DNA from: Gemmatimonadaceae bacterium | GTDB taxonomy: Bacteria; Gemmatimonadota; Gemmatimonadetes; Gemmatimonadales; Gemmatimonadaceae | Reading direction: 5' to 3' | Length of the DNA: 64,000 nt | Assembly: GCA_019637445.1 (NCBI GenBank) | Contig: JAHBVS010000004.1 | Span: forward strand, 21,258-85,257 | Part shown: positions 47,231 through 59,909 of the stretch, one piece after another | How the letters are laid out: each line of letters begins with the position of its first letter | Position numbering within the stretch: position 1 is the stretch's first letter | Notes under the pieces: generated by a model | Database searches by the model: none | What the model was told of the DNA's origin: nothing | The model's input: the letters and a program-made list of their open reading frames with translations, nothing else | Program-made: the position numbers and the translations under genes

Positions 47231-47266
47231 CAAGAGGGTGTCACAAACATTTGTGATGCCCTCTTG
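47231..47266. repeat. 36-bp perfect-length palindrome, hairpin or terminator
   Basis: The arms 47231-47247 and 47250-47266 (CAAGAGGGTGTCACAAA against TTTGTGATGCCCTCTTG) pair along all 17 positions, with two wobble pairs in RNA, leaving a 2-base loop. It lies between the small lipoprotein gene and kdsB. It could end transcription of the upstream gene, but there is no T-run. A residue of a small mobile palindrome is the alternative. Confidence 0.6.
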
Positions 47267-47340
47267 TTCCGTTTCCGCCCCACCATAGATTTCGCTGGCG
47301 TGGATTTTGCATCCGCGCCCGCCCGCCGGACGGTGCTGAC

Positions 47341-49771
<2,431 letters not shown>

Positions 49772-49772
<1 letters not shown>

Positions 49773-50605
49773 TGCAGCACGCGACGTTCCCGACGGACCG
49801 GCTGTTCATGATTGCCGGGCCCTGCGTGATCGAGTCCGACGAGCTGTTGTTCCGGATCGGCGATCATCTCGCCGAGCTGGCGCGACAGCTCCCGGGTGGA
49901 ATCATCTTCAAGGCCAGCTTTGACAAGGCGAATCGCTCCAACGCCGGTGCGTTTCGCGGGCCGGGAATGGAAGAGGGCCTGCGCGCGCTGGAGCGCGTGC
50001 GCGAGCGCACGGGATTGCCGGTGCTGACCGATGTACATCTCCCGGAGCAGTGCGCCGCCGCGGCGCAGGCCGTGGACGTGCTGCAGATCCCCGCGTTCCT
50101 GTGCCGCCAGACCGACCTGTTGGAGGCCGCCGGTGCTACGGGCAAGCCGGTGAACGTGAAGCGCGGTCAGTGGATGCATCCCGAAGGCATGGCGGGCGCG
50201 GTGCGCAAGATCCGCGTGTCGTACCCACGCGAGCAGGTGTTCCGAGAGGGCAGCTGCGACGTGGCGGTCACCGAGCGCGGCACCTTCTTTGGCTACGGTG
50301 ATCTCGTGGTCGATATGCGCAGCTTCTCGCGCATGCGTGCGGCCTGTGAGTGTCCGGTGATCTTCGATGGCACGCACTCCGTGCAGCAGCCGGGGAAGGG
50401 CGAGGCGGGATCCTCGGGCGGACTGCGCGAGCACATCCCGGCGCTGGTGAAGGCCGCGGTGGCCGCGGGTGCCGACGGACTGTTCCTCGAGACGCACCCG
50501 GAACCTGACCGTGCGCCGAGCGACGGCCCCAACATGATCCCGCTCGACCAGCTCGACGCGCTGGTGCACAAGGCCGTGGCCATCTGGGAGCTGGGCCGCC
50601 CGTGA
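49772..50605 (+). CDS. kdsA: 3-deoxy-8-phosphooctulonate synthase
   Basis: This 277-residue enzyme joins phosphoenolpyruvate to arabinose 5-phosphate. FMIAGPCVIES starts the barrel, and FKASFDKANRSN and FLETHPEPDRAPSDGPNM are signature regions. The ATG at 49772 overlaps the pyrG stop; a TTG three bases upstream is less likely. Confidence 0.95.
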
Positions 50606-51186
50606 TCCTTGGCGCCTCACCCCAGGCCACCGGCGGGCTCGATGCGGCCACGGCGCAGCGCATCAAGCTCGTCTGCTTCGACGTGGACGGCGTGCTCACC
50701 GACGGCGGCATCATCCTCGGCGACAACGCCGGCGCCCGCGTGGAGCTCAAGAAGTACGACATCCAGGACGGACTCGGCATCAAGATGCTGCAGATGGCGG
50801 GCATCCTGACGGCCATCATCACGGGCCGCGAGTCGGAGTCGGTCGCGCTGCGGGCCAGGGAGCTCGCGGTCGATGAGCTCGTGCAGGACAAGCAGGCGCG
50901 GAAGGTTCCTGCACTGCGCAAGATGCTGGAGCGCCGCGGCGTCGATTGGTCCGACGTCGCCTTTGTGGGTGACGACCTCCCGGACCTCGGCGTGATGCGC
51001 TTGGTGGGGCTGCCCGTGTGCGTGGGCAACGCCTCGCCAGAGGCGCGGAAGGCGGCGTCGCTGCAACTCAGCCGTAATGGCGGTGCCGGCGCGGTGCGTG
51101 AGTTCTGCGAGATCCTGCTGCGCGCCCGTGGGGAATGGGACGCCCGCGTCGAGGCCTATGTGGCCAGCCGTTCGGAGGACGCGTGA
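50602..51186 (+). CDS. kdsC: 3-deoxy-manno-octulosonate-8-phosphatase
   Basis: This 194-residue HAD phosphatase releases the phosphate from KDO 8-phosphate. CFDVDGVLTDGGI carries the two catalytic aspartates, ITGRES the second motif, and AFVGDDLPDLGVM the acidic metal loop. The start GTG overlaps the kdsA stop. The family forms tetramers with no cap domain, in line with the short length. Confidence 0.94.
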   Translation: MILGASPQATGGLDAATAQRIKLVCFDVDGVLTDGGIILGDNAGARVELKKYDIQDGLGIKMLQMAGILTAIITGRESESVALRARELAVDELVQDKQARKVPALRKMLERRGVDWSDVAFVGDDLPDLGVMRLVGLPVCVGNASPEARKAASLQLSRNGGAGAVREFCEILLRARGEWDARVEAYVASRSEDA

Positions 51187-52151
51187 GTGATTCCACCCGC
51201 ATCGTCGGGCGCGGCAAGCGCGTGCTGGAGCTTGAGCGCGATGCCATCGGCTTCGCCGCCGCTCGGCTCGGCGACGAGTTCGCCAAGGCCGTCGGGCTGA
51301 TCAAAGGCTCCACCGGTCGGGTCATCGTGGCTGGCATCGGCAAGTCGGGGCTGATCGCGCGCAAGATCGCCGCGACGATGACCAGCACGGGCACGCCTGC
51401 GTTTTTCCTCCATCCGACGGAGAGCGTGCACGGCGACCTGGGCATCGTCAGCGACCGCGACGTGGCCATCCTGCTGTCCAAGAGCGGCGAGACGCAGGAA
51501 CTGCTGCCGCTGCTCGAGCAGCTCACGCGCATCGGCGTGCCGTGCATCGCCATCACGGGGAACAAGGAGAGCACGCTCGCCAAGACCTGTACCGTCTCAC
51601 TCGACGGTTGGGTACGCGAGGAGGCCTGCCCGCACGACCTCGCGCCGACGACAAGCACGACGCTGGCCCTCGCCCTCGGCGACGCACTGGCCGTGGCCCT
51701 GCTCGAGGAGAAGGGATTCCGGCGCGAGGACTTCGCCAAGTTCCACCCTGGCGGATCCCTCGGCCGAAAGCTGCTTTTGCGGGTACGCGACGTGATGCTT
51801 GCCGACCCCCTGCCGCTGCTCAAGGACTCCGCCACAATGCGCGAGGCGATTGTCGTGCTCGCCCAGCAGCGTGGCCTGGCGATGGTCACGGACGGGGCGG
51901 GGAAGCTCGCCGGCGTCGTCACCACCGGCGACCTGACCCGGCTGATGTCCGGTGACGGCGACGTCATGGCCGTGAAGGTCGTCGATGTGATGACCAAGAC
52001 ACCCAAGACGGCGCGCGCCGATGAGCTGGGGTCCGCCGCGGTGCACCTAATGGAAACCAAGGGCGTGATTGCGCTGCCAGTGCTCGATGAGTCCGACAAG
52101 GTGGTTGGCGTGGTGCACCTGCACGACCTGCTGCGCGCGGGGGCCGCGTGA
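51183..52151 (+). CDS. kdsD: Arabinose-5-phosphate isomerase
   Basis: This 322-residue KpsF/GutQ-type protein has a SIS domain (VAGIGKSGLIARKIAATM, LLSKSGETQELL) and two CBS domains in the C-terminal half (MLADPLPLLKDSATMREA; MTKTPKTARADELG). It makes arabinose 5-phosphate from ribulose 5-phosphate, the substrate of KdsA. The CBS pair is typical and may regulate the enzyme. GTG start inside the kdsC stop. Confidence 0.94.
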   Translation: MSDSTRIVGRGKRVLELERDAIGFAAARLGDEFAKAVGLIKGSTGRVIVAGIGKSGLIARKIAATMTSTGTPAFFLHPTESVHGDLGIVSDRDVAILLSKSGETQELLPLLEQLTRIGVPCIAITGNKESTLAKTCTVSLDGWVREEACPHDLAPTTSTTLALALGDALAVALLEEKGFRREDFAKFHPGGSLGRKLLLRVRDVMLADPLPLLKDSATMREAIVVLAQQRGLAMVTDGAGKLAGVVTTGDLTRLMSGDGDVMAVKVVDVMTKTPKTARADELGSAAVHLMETKGVIALPVLDESDKVVGVVHLHDLLRAGAA

Positions 52152-52720
52152 GTCGGCAACGTCTCGTGGCCACGATCGCGCCGGCGGTGTTTGCAGTGGC
52201 TCTCGCTGCCACCGCCTGTTCCGATGTCAACAAGACCGAGCTCGACCGCACCTCTGGCGGCATCCTCGACTCGGCCGACCAGGTGGCCTTCGGGTCGCGC
52301 ACCCTGGTCACCGACGCCGGCCTGCTGCGCGCCGAGGTCTTTGCGGACACCACGTTGTTCCTGGACCAGAATGCGCGGCTGTCGATGCGCGTCGTGAAGG
52401 GCGACTTCTTCAACGCCCAGGGCGCCAAGGACGCGACGCTCACGGCGGAACGCGCCAACTACGACTCGCGCACGCAGAACCTGCAGGCCTGGGGCGATGT
52501 CATCGTCACGTCCGTGGACGGCCGCATCCTCAAGTCGCCGATGTTGGTGTTCAACTCGCGCGACAACCAGATCCTCTCGGACTCGGCGTTCGTGCTGACC
52601 GAGCCCGATGGCAAGGAGATGCGTGGCGTCGGATTCCGCGCGGACCCGAACCTCAATGTCATCCGTGTGCTGCGGTTGGACCGCGGGCGCGGTGGCGCCG
52701 TGAACCTTTCGGACCGCTGA
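52148..52720 (+). CDS. lptC: LPS export periplasmic protein LptC, lipoprotein form
   Basis: This 190-residue protein has a lipoprotein signal ending LAATAC at C24. The mature part is a beta-jellyroll typical of LptC: LRAEVFADTTLF, RLSMRVVKGDFFNAQG, AERANYDSRTQNLQAWGDVIV. LptC receives LPS from LptFG and passes it to LptA. It is anchored by a lipid here instead of the transmembrane helix of the E. coli protein. GTG start overlaps kdsD. Confidence 0.88.
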   Translation: MSRQRLVATIAPAVFAVALAATACSDVNKTELDRTSGGILDSADQVAFGSRTLVTDAGLLRAEVFADTTLFLDQNARLSMRVVKGDFFNAQGAKDATLTAERANYDSRTQNLQAWGDVIVTSVDGRILKSPMLVFNSRDNQILSDSAFVLTEPDGKEMRGVGFRADPNLNVIRVLRLDRGRGGAVNLSDR

Positions 52721-54128
52721 TGACGCGAACGTCCGCCTTCCGTCTCGCCCGGGGCGCCTGCGTCGCGGCGTTGGCGATGGCGGCTGGCGCGGTGCCGGGC
52801 GCACTGCAGGCACAGGACAACCGGCCCTGCGAGATCGTCATCACGGGTGTGGTCCGCGGCGCCGACACCACGCGGCTCTATTCCGTCACGACACCCTCCG
52901 GCGGTCGCGATACCTACGTCGGCGGCATCGTCGACGCCACCTGTGAGGGGCAGGGGAACCGCTTGCTGGCGGACAGCGCCGAGCATTTCGCGCAGCGTGG
53001 CTTACTCATCCTGTACCACAACGTGCGCTACACCGAGCCGCGCGTGACCATCACCTCGGACAAGATGTTCTACTACACGCGCGAGGAACGCATCGTCGCC
53101 GAGGGGAACGTCAAGGGACGCACCGCTACCGGCACGCGCTTTGAAGGGCCGATGATGGACTACTATCGCGCGAAGCCTGGTATGCGGGTCCACCCATATT
53201 GGACTGCGACGGGCCGTCCCTTCGTGCGCATGAGCCCTGAGGAGACCGGCGCCGCGCCGGGCACCAGTGCCGATTCGGTAGACCTCACGGCCAACCGTGT
53301 CTACTCGTACAACGACTCCGTCGTCTATGCATCGGGGCGCGTGGTGATCGAACGCAGTGATCTCCGGGCCACCTCGGACTCGGCGTATCTCGACAACGGG
53401 CGGGAGTTCGCGCGGCTGTTGCGAGAGCCGGTGGTCGTGGGGAAGGGCGAGCGCTCGTTCACGCTCGTCGGCGTCGAGATTGATATGTACTCGCGCGACC
53501 GCAAGATCGAGCGCGTCCTTTCGGGTGGCGAGGCGAAGGTCACTAGCGACTCGCTGGTGCTGACGGCCGACACGCTGGACATGCGCCTCAAGGAGCAGCA
53601 GATGGAGCGGGTCTATGCCTGGGGCGGTCGCGCCCTCGCCGATGGCGCCGACCAGGACATCGAGGCGGACTCGATGGATATCCTGATGCCCGGGCAACGG
53701 CTCGAGCGTCTACACGCCGTGGGCCGCGCCCTCGCCCTCTCCGACGTGGATACGACCAACATCATCACGGATGAACGTGACTGGATCACTGGCGACACCT
53801 TGATTGCGCACTTCGAATCGGTGACGGACTCGCTCACTGCAGCAGCCCGCACCTTGATGCGACAGGTGGTGGCTTTGGGCTCGGCCCGCGCGTTCTATCA
53901 GATGGCGCCCAGCGGCGGCGTGCGTGGCAAACCCAACCTGAGCTACAATCGCGGTCGCCAGATCAGCGTGGACTTCACCGACGGCGAGATGGCGCGCGTG
54001 CAGGTGTCTGCGGACGCGTCGGGGCTCTTTCTTGAACCGCTGGCGCCGACGCCGCAGGACAGCACGCGCGGGGCGCGCCGGCCGGCGGCCCGACCGGACA
54101 CCACCGCCTCACCACGGGAGAAGCGCCC

Positions 54129-54132
<4 letters not shown>
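52720..54132 (+). CDS. lptA: Enlarged LptA/OstA-like LPS-transport protein
   Basis: This 470-residue protein has a signal peptide (about 1-32) and several OstA-like jellyroll segments (VTITSDKMFYYTREERIVAEG, NRVYSYNDSVVYASGRVVIE, SLVLTADTLDMRLKEQQM, DQDIEADSMDIL). E. coli LptA is about 185 residues, so this one is more than double. It would form the periplasmic bridge by which LPS reaches LptD. It starts within the lptC stop. A Pro/Arg-rich tail of about 30 residues ends it. LptD and LptFG are not here. Confidence 0.83.
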
Positions 54133-55309
<1,177 letters not shown>

Positions 55310-55313
<4 letters not shown>

Positions 55314-56800
55314 AGGGTGGCATGCAGCAGTCCGTCCGGCTTGGTCAGGAGCTCAAGGCCAACCCACGCCTGTACCAGGCGATGGACATGCTGTACATGC
55401 CCCTGCTGGACCTCCAACAGCACCTCAAGCAGGAACTGCTGCAGAACCCCTTCCTCGAGATGCTCGAGGAGGATGACGAGGAGATCGTCGAGAGCCCCAG
55501 CGCCGAGCTCTCCGAGGCGCAGGTTGACCAGGAGCCTGAGCAGGAAGAATCGCTGCCCAAGGAGGAGCGGGAGGACGACTCCCGCTGGGAGGAAGTCCTG
55601 CTCGGCGGCCTCGACAACGGCGGCACGAACGAGCCGGCAGACGATCGCGAGCCCTACGAGCGCGTCACCGTGGACGCCCGCCACCTCGACGACCACCTGC
55701 GCGACCAGATCGCCCTGCTGGACCTCTCCGAGCGCGACCGCCTGCTCGCCGAGGAGTTCATCGGCAACATCAACGAGGAAGGCTATCTCGCCGCCTCGTT
55801 GGAGGACATCCTCGCGGGCATCAATGCGGTGATCACGAAGGCCGCGGAAGCGACGGGCGAGGCCCGCGAGGTACCGCTGTTCAAGATGGCCGACGCCGAG
55901 CGGATGCTGCGCGTGATGCAGGGCCTGGATCCGTCGGGCATCGCCGCGCGCGACCTGCAGGAGTGCCTCACGCTGCAGATCGACGCGGCAGGGCTGACTG
56001 GCACGCTGGCCGCGCGGATGGTGCACGACCACTTCTCCGAACTCATTGCCCACAAGTGGGCAGAGATCGCCAAGAAGGCCGGCTGCACGCCCGGAGAGGC
56101 GCAGACCGCGGCTGACCTGCTCGCGCGGCTGAACCCCAAGCCTGGCCGTGCCTTCAGCGGCAACGACGGCAACTATGTGGTGCCCGACCTCATCGTCGAG
56201 AAGATCGACGGCGAGTACATGGTCTTCACCAACGACCACAACCTTCCGCGGCTGCGGTTGAGCAAGTCGTACCAGGAGATCGCGCGCGACAAGAAGAAAT
56301 TCGACGCCGAGCACAAGGAGTTCATCACCAGCCGGCTGAGTGCGGCGCAGTGGCTGATCCAAGCCATCGAGCAGCGCCGCCAGACCATGCTCAAGGTGAT
56401 GCACTTCATCGTGGACCGACAGCGCGACTTCTTCGAGAAGGGCGTGCAGGGCCTGCGTCCGCTGACGCTGCGCGAGGTCGCCGACGCCATCGGCATGCAC
56501 GAGTCCACGGTCTCGCGCGTGACGAATGAGAAGTTCGCGCAGACGCCGCGCGGTGTGCTGCCGCTCAAGTACTTCTTCTCGTCCGGTTTGAAAAGCACCG
56601 ACGGCGAGGACGTGTCGGCACGCGGCATCAAGGACACCATCGCCAAACTGGTGGCCGGTGAGGACCCCAAGGATCCGCTGACCGACCAGGCGCTGGCCGA
56701 GATCCTCGCCCGCGAAGGCGTGAAGATCGCGCGCCGCACCGTGGCCAAGTATCGCGAGGACCTCGGCATCCTCAAGGCGCAAATGCGCAAACGGCTCTGA
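55310..56800 (+). CDS. rpoN: RNA polymerase sigma-54 factor
   Basis: This 496-residue protein has the Leu/Gln-rich activator-interacting region I at 1-50, an acidic linker (about 50-110), the core-binding region, and the RpoN box ARRTVAKYRE at 474-483 that reads the -24 promoter element. The start is GTG at 55310; an ATG at 55322 could also serve. Its position just after lptB is conserved in many bacteria. No sigma-54 activator gene is in this window. Confidence 0.97.
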
Positions 56801-56817
56801 CCGCTGCGAACCCCCTG

Positions 56818-57795
56818 ATGACTGCGTCCTCCCTCACCGCGCCCCAGCCCACTGCCGCGCCCCGCGTCTCCGTGCTTGTCCCCGCCAAGGACGAGGCCGA
56901 GAACCTGCCCGAGTTCCTGCGCCAGTGCGAGGAGATCGTGCGCGCGGCGACCGTGCCCTATGAGGTCGTCGTCGTGGATGACGGCTCGGACGACGCGACC
57001 GCGCAGGTCTTGGTCGAGCAGCAGCGGAAGTATCCCTGGCTGCAGGTCGCCACGCATCGCGCCCAGCGTGGCATCGCCGACGCCCTGCGCACGGGCTACC
57101 TCAAGGCGCGCGGCGACATCCTGGTGTTCTATCCCGCCGACCTGCAATTCAGGCCCGAGGACATCCCACGGCTCGTGCAGCCCATCCTCGATGGGCAGTC
57201 GGACATGGTCACGGGCTACAAGCAGGGCAAGTACGAGAAGGCCTTCGTGTCGGGCATCTACAACGGACTCTCGCGCAGCCTGTTTGACATTCCTGTGCGC
57301 GACCTCAACAACGTGAAGGCGTATCGCCGCGAGATCATGGCTGACCAGCCGGTGCGTCCGGACTGGCACCGCTACATGATCGTGCTCGCGCACGCGCAGG
57401 GGTACACGGTCGCCGAGGTGCCGGTGCCGTTGTATCCGCGGCACGCGGGGAAGTCGAAGTTCGGGCTGAGCCGCATTCCCATCGGCGTGCTCGACATGCT
57501 GGCGGTGTGGTTCGAGCTGCGCTTCGGGCAGAAGCCGTTGCTGGCGTTCGGGATGCTCGGCGCCGCGTTGTTCGCGCTCGGCGTGCTCGCCGGGCTGGCG
57601 GCTTTGGTCGTGCTGCTGACGCAGGGTATCGGGTTGCGCTGGGTATGGACGTTGATCCAGACCTGCCTCATCCTCGGCTCGGTGTTCTTCGCCACGGGAC
57701 TGCTTGGCGAGCAGATCGCCGTGACGCGGGCGGAGCAGCGGGAGTTGCGGCGGTTGTTGGAGGAAGCGACGGCGAGGGATCGCGCCGGCCGATGA
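56818..57795 (+). CDS. Glycosyltransferase family 2 membrane protein
   Basis: This 325-residue protein has a GT-A catalytic domain (SVLVPAKDEAENLPEFLRQC; VVVDDGSDDAT; FYPADLQF with the DxD-like metal site). Two hydrophobic helices follow at about 238-300. It resembles polyprenyl-phosphate glycosyltransferases (dolichol-phosphate mannose or glucose synthase type). Acceptor is unknown. Its stop overlaps the next start. Confidence 0.85.
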   Translation: MTASSLTAPQPTAAPRVSVLVPAKDEAENLPEFLRQCEEIVRAATVPYEVVVVDDGSDDATAQVLVEQQRKYPWLQVATHRAQRGIADALRTGYLKARGDILVFYPADLQFRPEDIPRLVQPILDGQSDMVTGYKQGKYEKAFVSGIYNGLSRSLFDIPVRDLNNVKAYRREIMADQPVRPDWHRYMIVLAHAQGYTVAEVPVPLYPRHAGKSKFGLSRIPIGVLDMLAVWFELRFGQKPLLAFGMLGAALFALGVLAGLAALVVLLTQGIGLRWVWTLIQTCLILGSVFFATGLLGEQIAVTRAEQRELRRLLEEATARDRAGR

Positions 57796-58958
57796 GCGGC
57801 CCCCGCGTCCTGTTCGTCACGCACAACTATCCCCGCCACTCCACGGACGCCGCGGGATCGTTCCTGCATCGCCTCGCGCTGGCATTGCGCGCGGGTGGCT
57901 GCGAGATCCACGTGTTGACGCCCTCGGCGCCGGGCCTGCCACGCGAGGAGACGCTCGACGGCGTCTCGATCAGGCGCTTCCGCTATGCGCCGAGTGGAAT
58001 GGAATCGCTCGCGTACACGGGTACGATGGCAGAACAGGTGCTGGGCACCCTGCGCGGAAAGGCGGCACTGGCTGGACTGCTGACCGTGGGGACGATGGCG
58101 GTGCGGCGGGCCATCGAGGAAGTCGCGCCAGACCTCGTGCACGCACACTGGTGGTTCCCGTCGGGCCTGCTGGCGCTCGGCGCCGACCGCGAGGTGCCGG
58201 TCATCACGACGATGCACGGCAGCGACGTACGCCTCGCGCGCAAGGTGAAGTATGTGCATCCGCTGTTCCGCCGCGTGATGCGGCGCTCGGCAGCGGTCAC
58301 GGCGGTCTCGGGCTGGTTGGCCGGTGAGGCGCGTGCGATGGCGCCAAAGGCGAACATCGAAGTGGCGCCGATGCCGGCCGACACCGGCCTGTTCACGGCG
58401 AAGAAGACGCCGCGCTTGCCGGGGCGCTTCCTGTTTGTCGGCCGCCTCAACGATCAGAAGGGTGCGGCCGACCTGCTCGAGGCGCTGTCCTGGGCGCCGC
58501 AGTGCACGGTGGACATCGTCGGTGAGGGCGAGCTGCGCGACGCGCTGCGCCGGAGGGCAGATGCGCTGGGGGTCGCCGACCGTGTGCATTGGCATCCGGC
58601 GGCTGAACGCCAAGCGCTTCCGGATCTCTTCCGCCGCTCACTCGCCGTTGTGATGCCCTCGCGAGAGGAAGGGCTCGGCCTGGTGGCCGTCGAGGCGCAG
58701 CTCTGCGCGACGCCGGTGATCGCCTACAAGAGCGGCGGACTCACCGACATCGTGAGTCACGAGTGGGCCGGTGTGTTGGTCCCGACTGGCGACACGCGGG
58801 CGATGGCCGACGCGATGACGCGATTCGCCGAGCGGCCGGAGCGCTCCGATGCCGATGGCACGACGGCACGCGCCGCGATGGTCGATCGTTTCTCGCCGTC
58901 GGCAGTTGCCGCGAACTATCGCGGACTCTACGAGGCCGTCCTGAGCGAGCGGAACTGA
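57792..58958 (+). CDS. Glycosyltransferase family 4
   Basis: This 388-residue GT-B glycosyltransferase has the Gly-rich N-terminal VLFVTHNYPRHSTDAAGSF, VHAHWWFPSG in the first domain, GRFLFVGRLNDQKGAADLLEAL and the E-x7-E signature MPSREEGLGLVAVEAQL. It is retaining and cytoplasmic. It likely adds sugar to a polyprenyl-linked oligosaccharide or LPS core. The ATG at 57792 overlaps the GT2 stop. Confidence 0.88.
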   Translation: MSGPRVLFVTHNYPRHSTDAAGSFLHRLALALRAGGCEIHVLTPSAPGLPREETLDGVSIRRFRYAPSGMESLAYTGTMAEQVLGTLRGKAALAGLLTVGTMAVRRAIEEVAPDLVHAHWWFPSGLLALGADREVPVITTMHGSDVRLARKVKYVHPLFRRVMRRSAAVTAVSGWLAGEARAMAPKANIEVAPMPADTGLFTAKKTPRLPGRFLFVGRLNDQKGAADLLEALSWAPQCTVDIVGEGELRDALRRRADALGVADRVHWHPAAERQALPDLFRRSLAVVMPSREEGLGLVAVEAQLCATPVIAYKSGGLTDIVSHEWAGVLVPTGDTRAMADAMTRFAERPERSDADGTTARAAMVDRFSPSAVAANYRGLYEAVLSERN

Positions 58959-59909
58959 GTGCGCGCGACCTGGCGTGTCGCGCAGGCCCTGTTCGTGCTC
59001 GCGGTGCTTGGCTTCGCGGCACGGCTTGTCGCTCGCCACTGGGCCGAGCTGCGCGCATTGTCCGCGTCACTGACCCCGGCTTGGGGAGCCATCGCGTGGT
59101 CCTGCGGCATTGTCCTCGTGAGCTACGCGGTGCTCATCGCCACCTGGCAGGCGATGCTGCGGGCTTGGGGCTCGCCAATCGGGGCCCTCGACGGCGCGCG
59201 GATCTGGTTCGTGTCCAACCTCGGGCGCTACCTCCCGGGCAAGGTCTGGCAGATCGCCGCGATGGGTGTGATGGCACAGCGTGTGGGTGTCGCGCCTGAG
59301 GCGGCCGTGGGAAGTTCGTTGGTGATTGCGGTGGTGAACATCCTCGCGGGATTCTCCGTCGCCGCGCTGACGGGCGCGGAGACGTACCGCTTACTGGGGA
59401 TTGCGGGCCCGGCGCTCTGGGGGCCCATCGTGCTCCTTGTTGTCGGCACGCTTTCCCTGCCGTGGACGCTGGCGCCGGCGCTGCGACTGCTCGGCCGGCT
59501 CACGAAGCGGCAGATCGTCGAGCCAAGACTGCCCGTCTCCGCCATCGCTGTCGCGTTTCTTGGATGCGCACTGGCCTGGGCCCTCTACGGCGTCGCCTTT
59601 CAGGAGCTGTCGATCGGTCTGATCCCAGGCGCCGGCGCTGGAGAAGCCGGCCCATACGTGGCAGTTTTCACCCTGTCCTACTTGGCGGGCTTCCTGGCCC
59701 TCTTTGCCCCTGGCGGCATCGGGGTACGGGAGGTGTCGCTGGGAGCCCTGCTTGTCGGGACGGGCCTGAGCACGGCCGCCGAGGCGACGGTGTTGGTGCT
59801 GGCCTCGCGGCTGTGGTTGACCCTGTTGGAGATCCTGCCCGGCCTGATGTTCCTCGCGTGGCCTCGGTCGCGCGCCACGCTTCGCGAATCCGTTCCGCCC
59901 ACGACGTGA
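58959..59909 (+). CDS. Flippase-like integral membrane protein (LPG synthetase TM-like)
   Basis: This 316-residue protein has eight or so membrane segments. VSNLGRYLPGKVWQIAAMG and FLALFAPGGIGVREVSLG are the two conserved motifs of the lysylphosphatidylglycerol-synthase transmembrane family (UPF0104, AglD-like). Members act as flippases or lipid synthesis helpers; substrate unknown here. GTG start directly follows the GT4 stop. Confidence 0.82.
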   Translation: MRATWRVAQALFVLAVLGFAARLVARHWAELRALSASLTPAWGAIAWSCGIVLVSYAVLIATWQAMLRAWGSPIGALDGARIWFVSNLGRYLPGKVWQIAAMGVMAQRVGVAPEAAVGSSLVIAVVNILAGFSVAALTGAETYRLLGIAGPALWGPIVLLVVGTLSLPWTLAPALRLLGRLTKRQIVEPRLPVSAIAVAFLGCALAWALYGVAFQELSIGLIPGAGAGEAGPYVAVFTLSYLAGFLALFAPGGIGVREVSLGALLVGTGLSTAAEATVLVLASRLWLTLLEILPGLMFLAWPRSRATLRESVPPTT

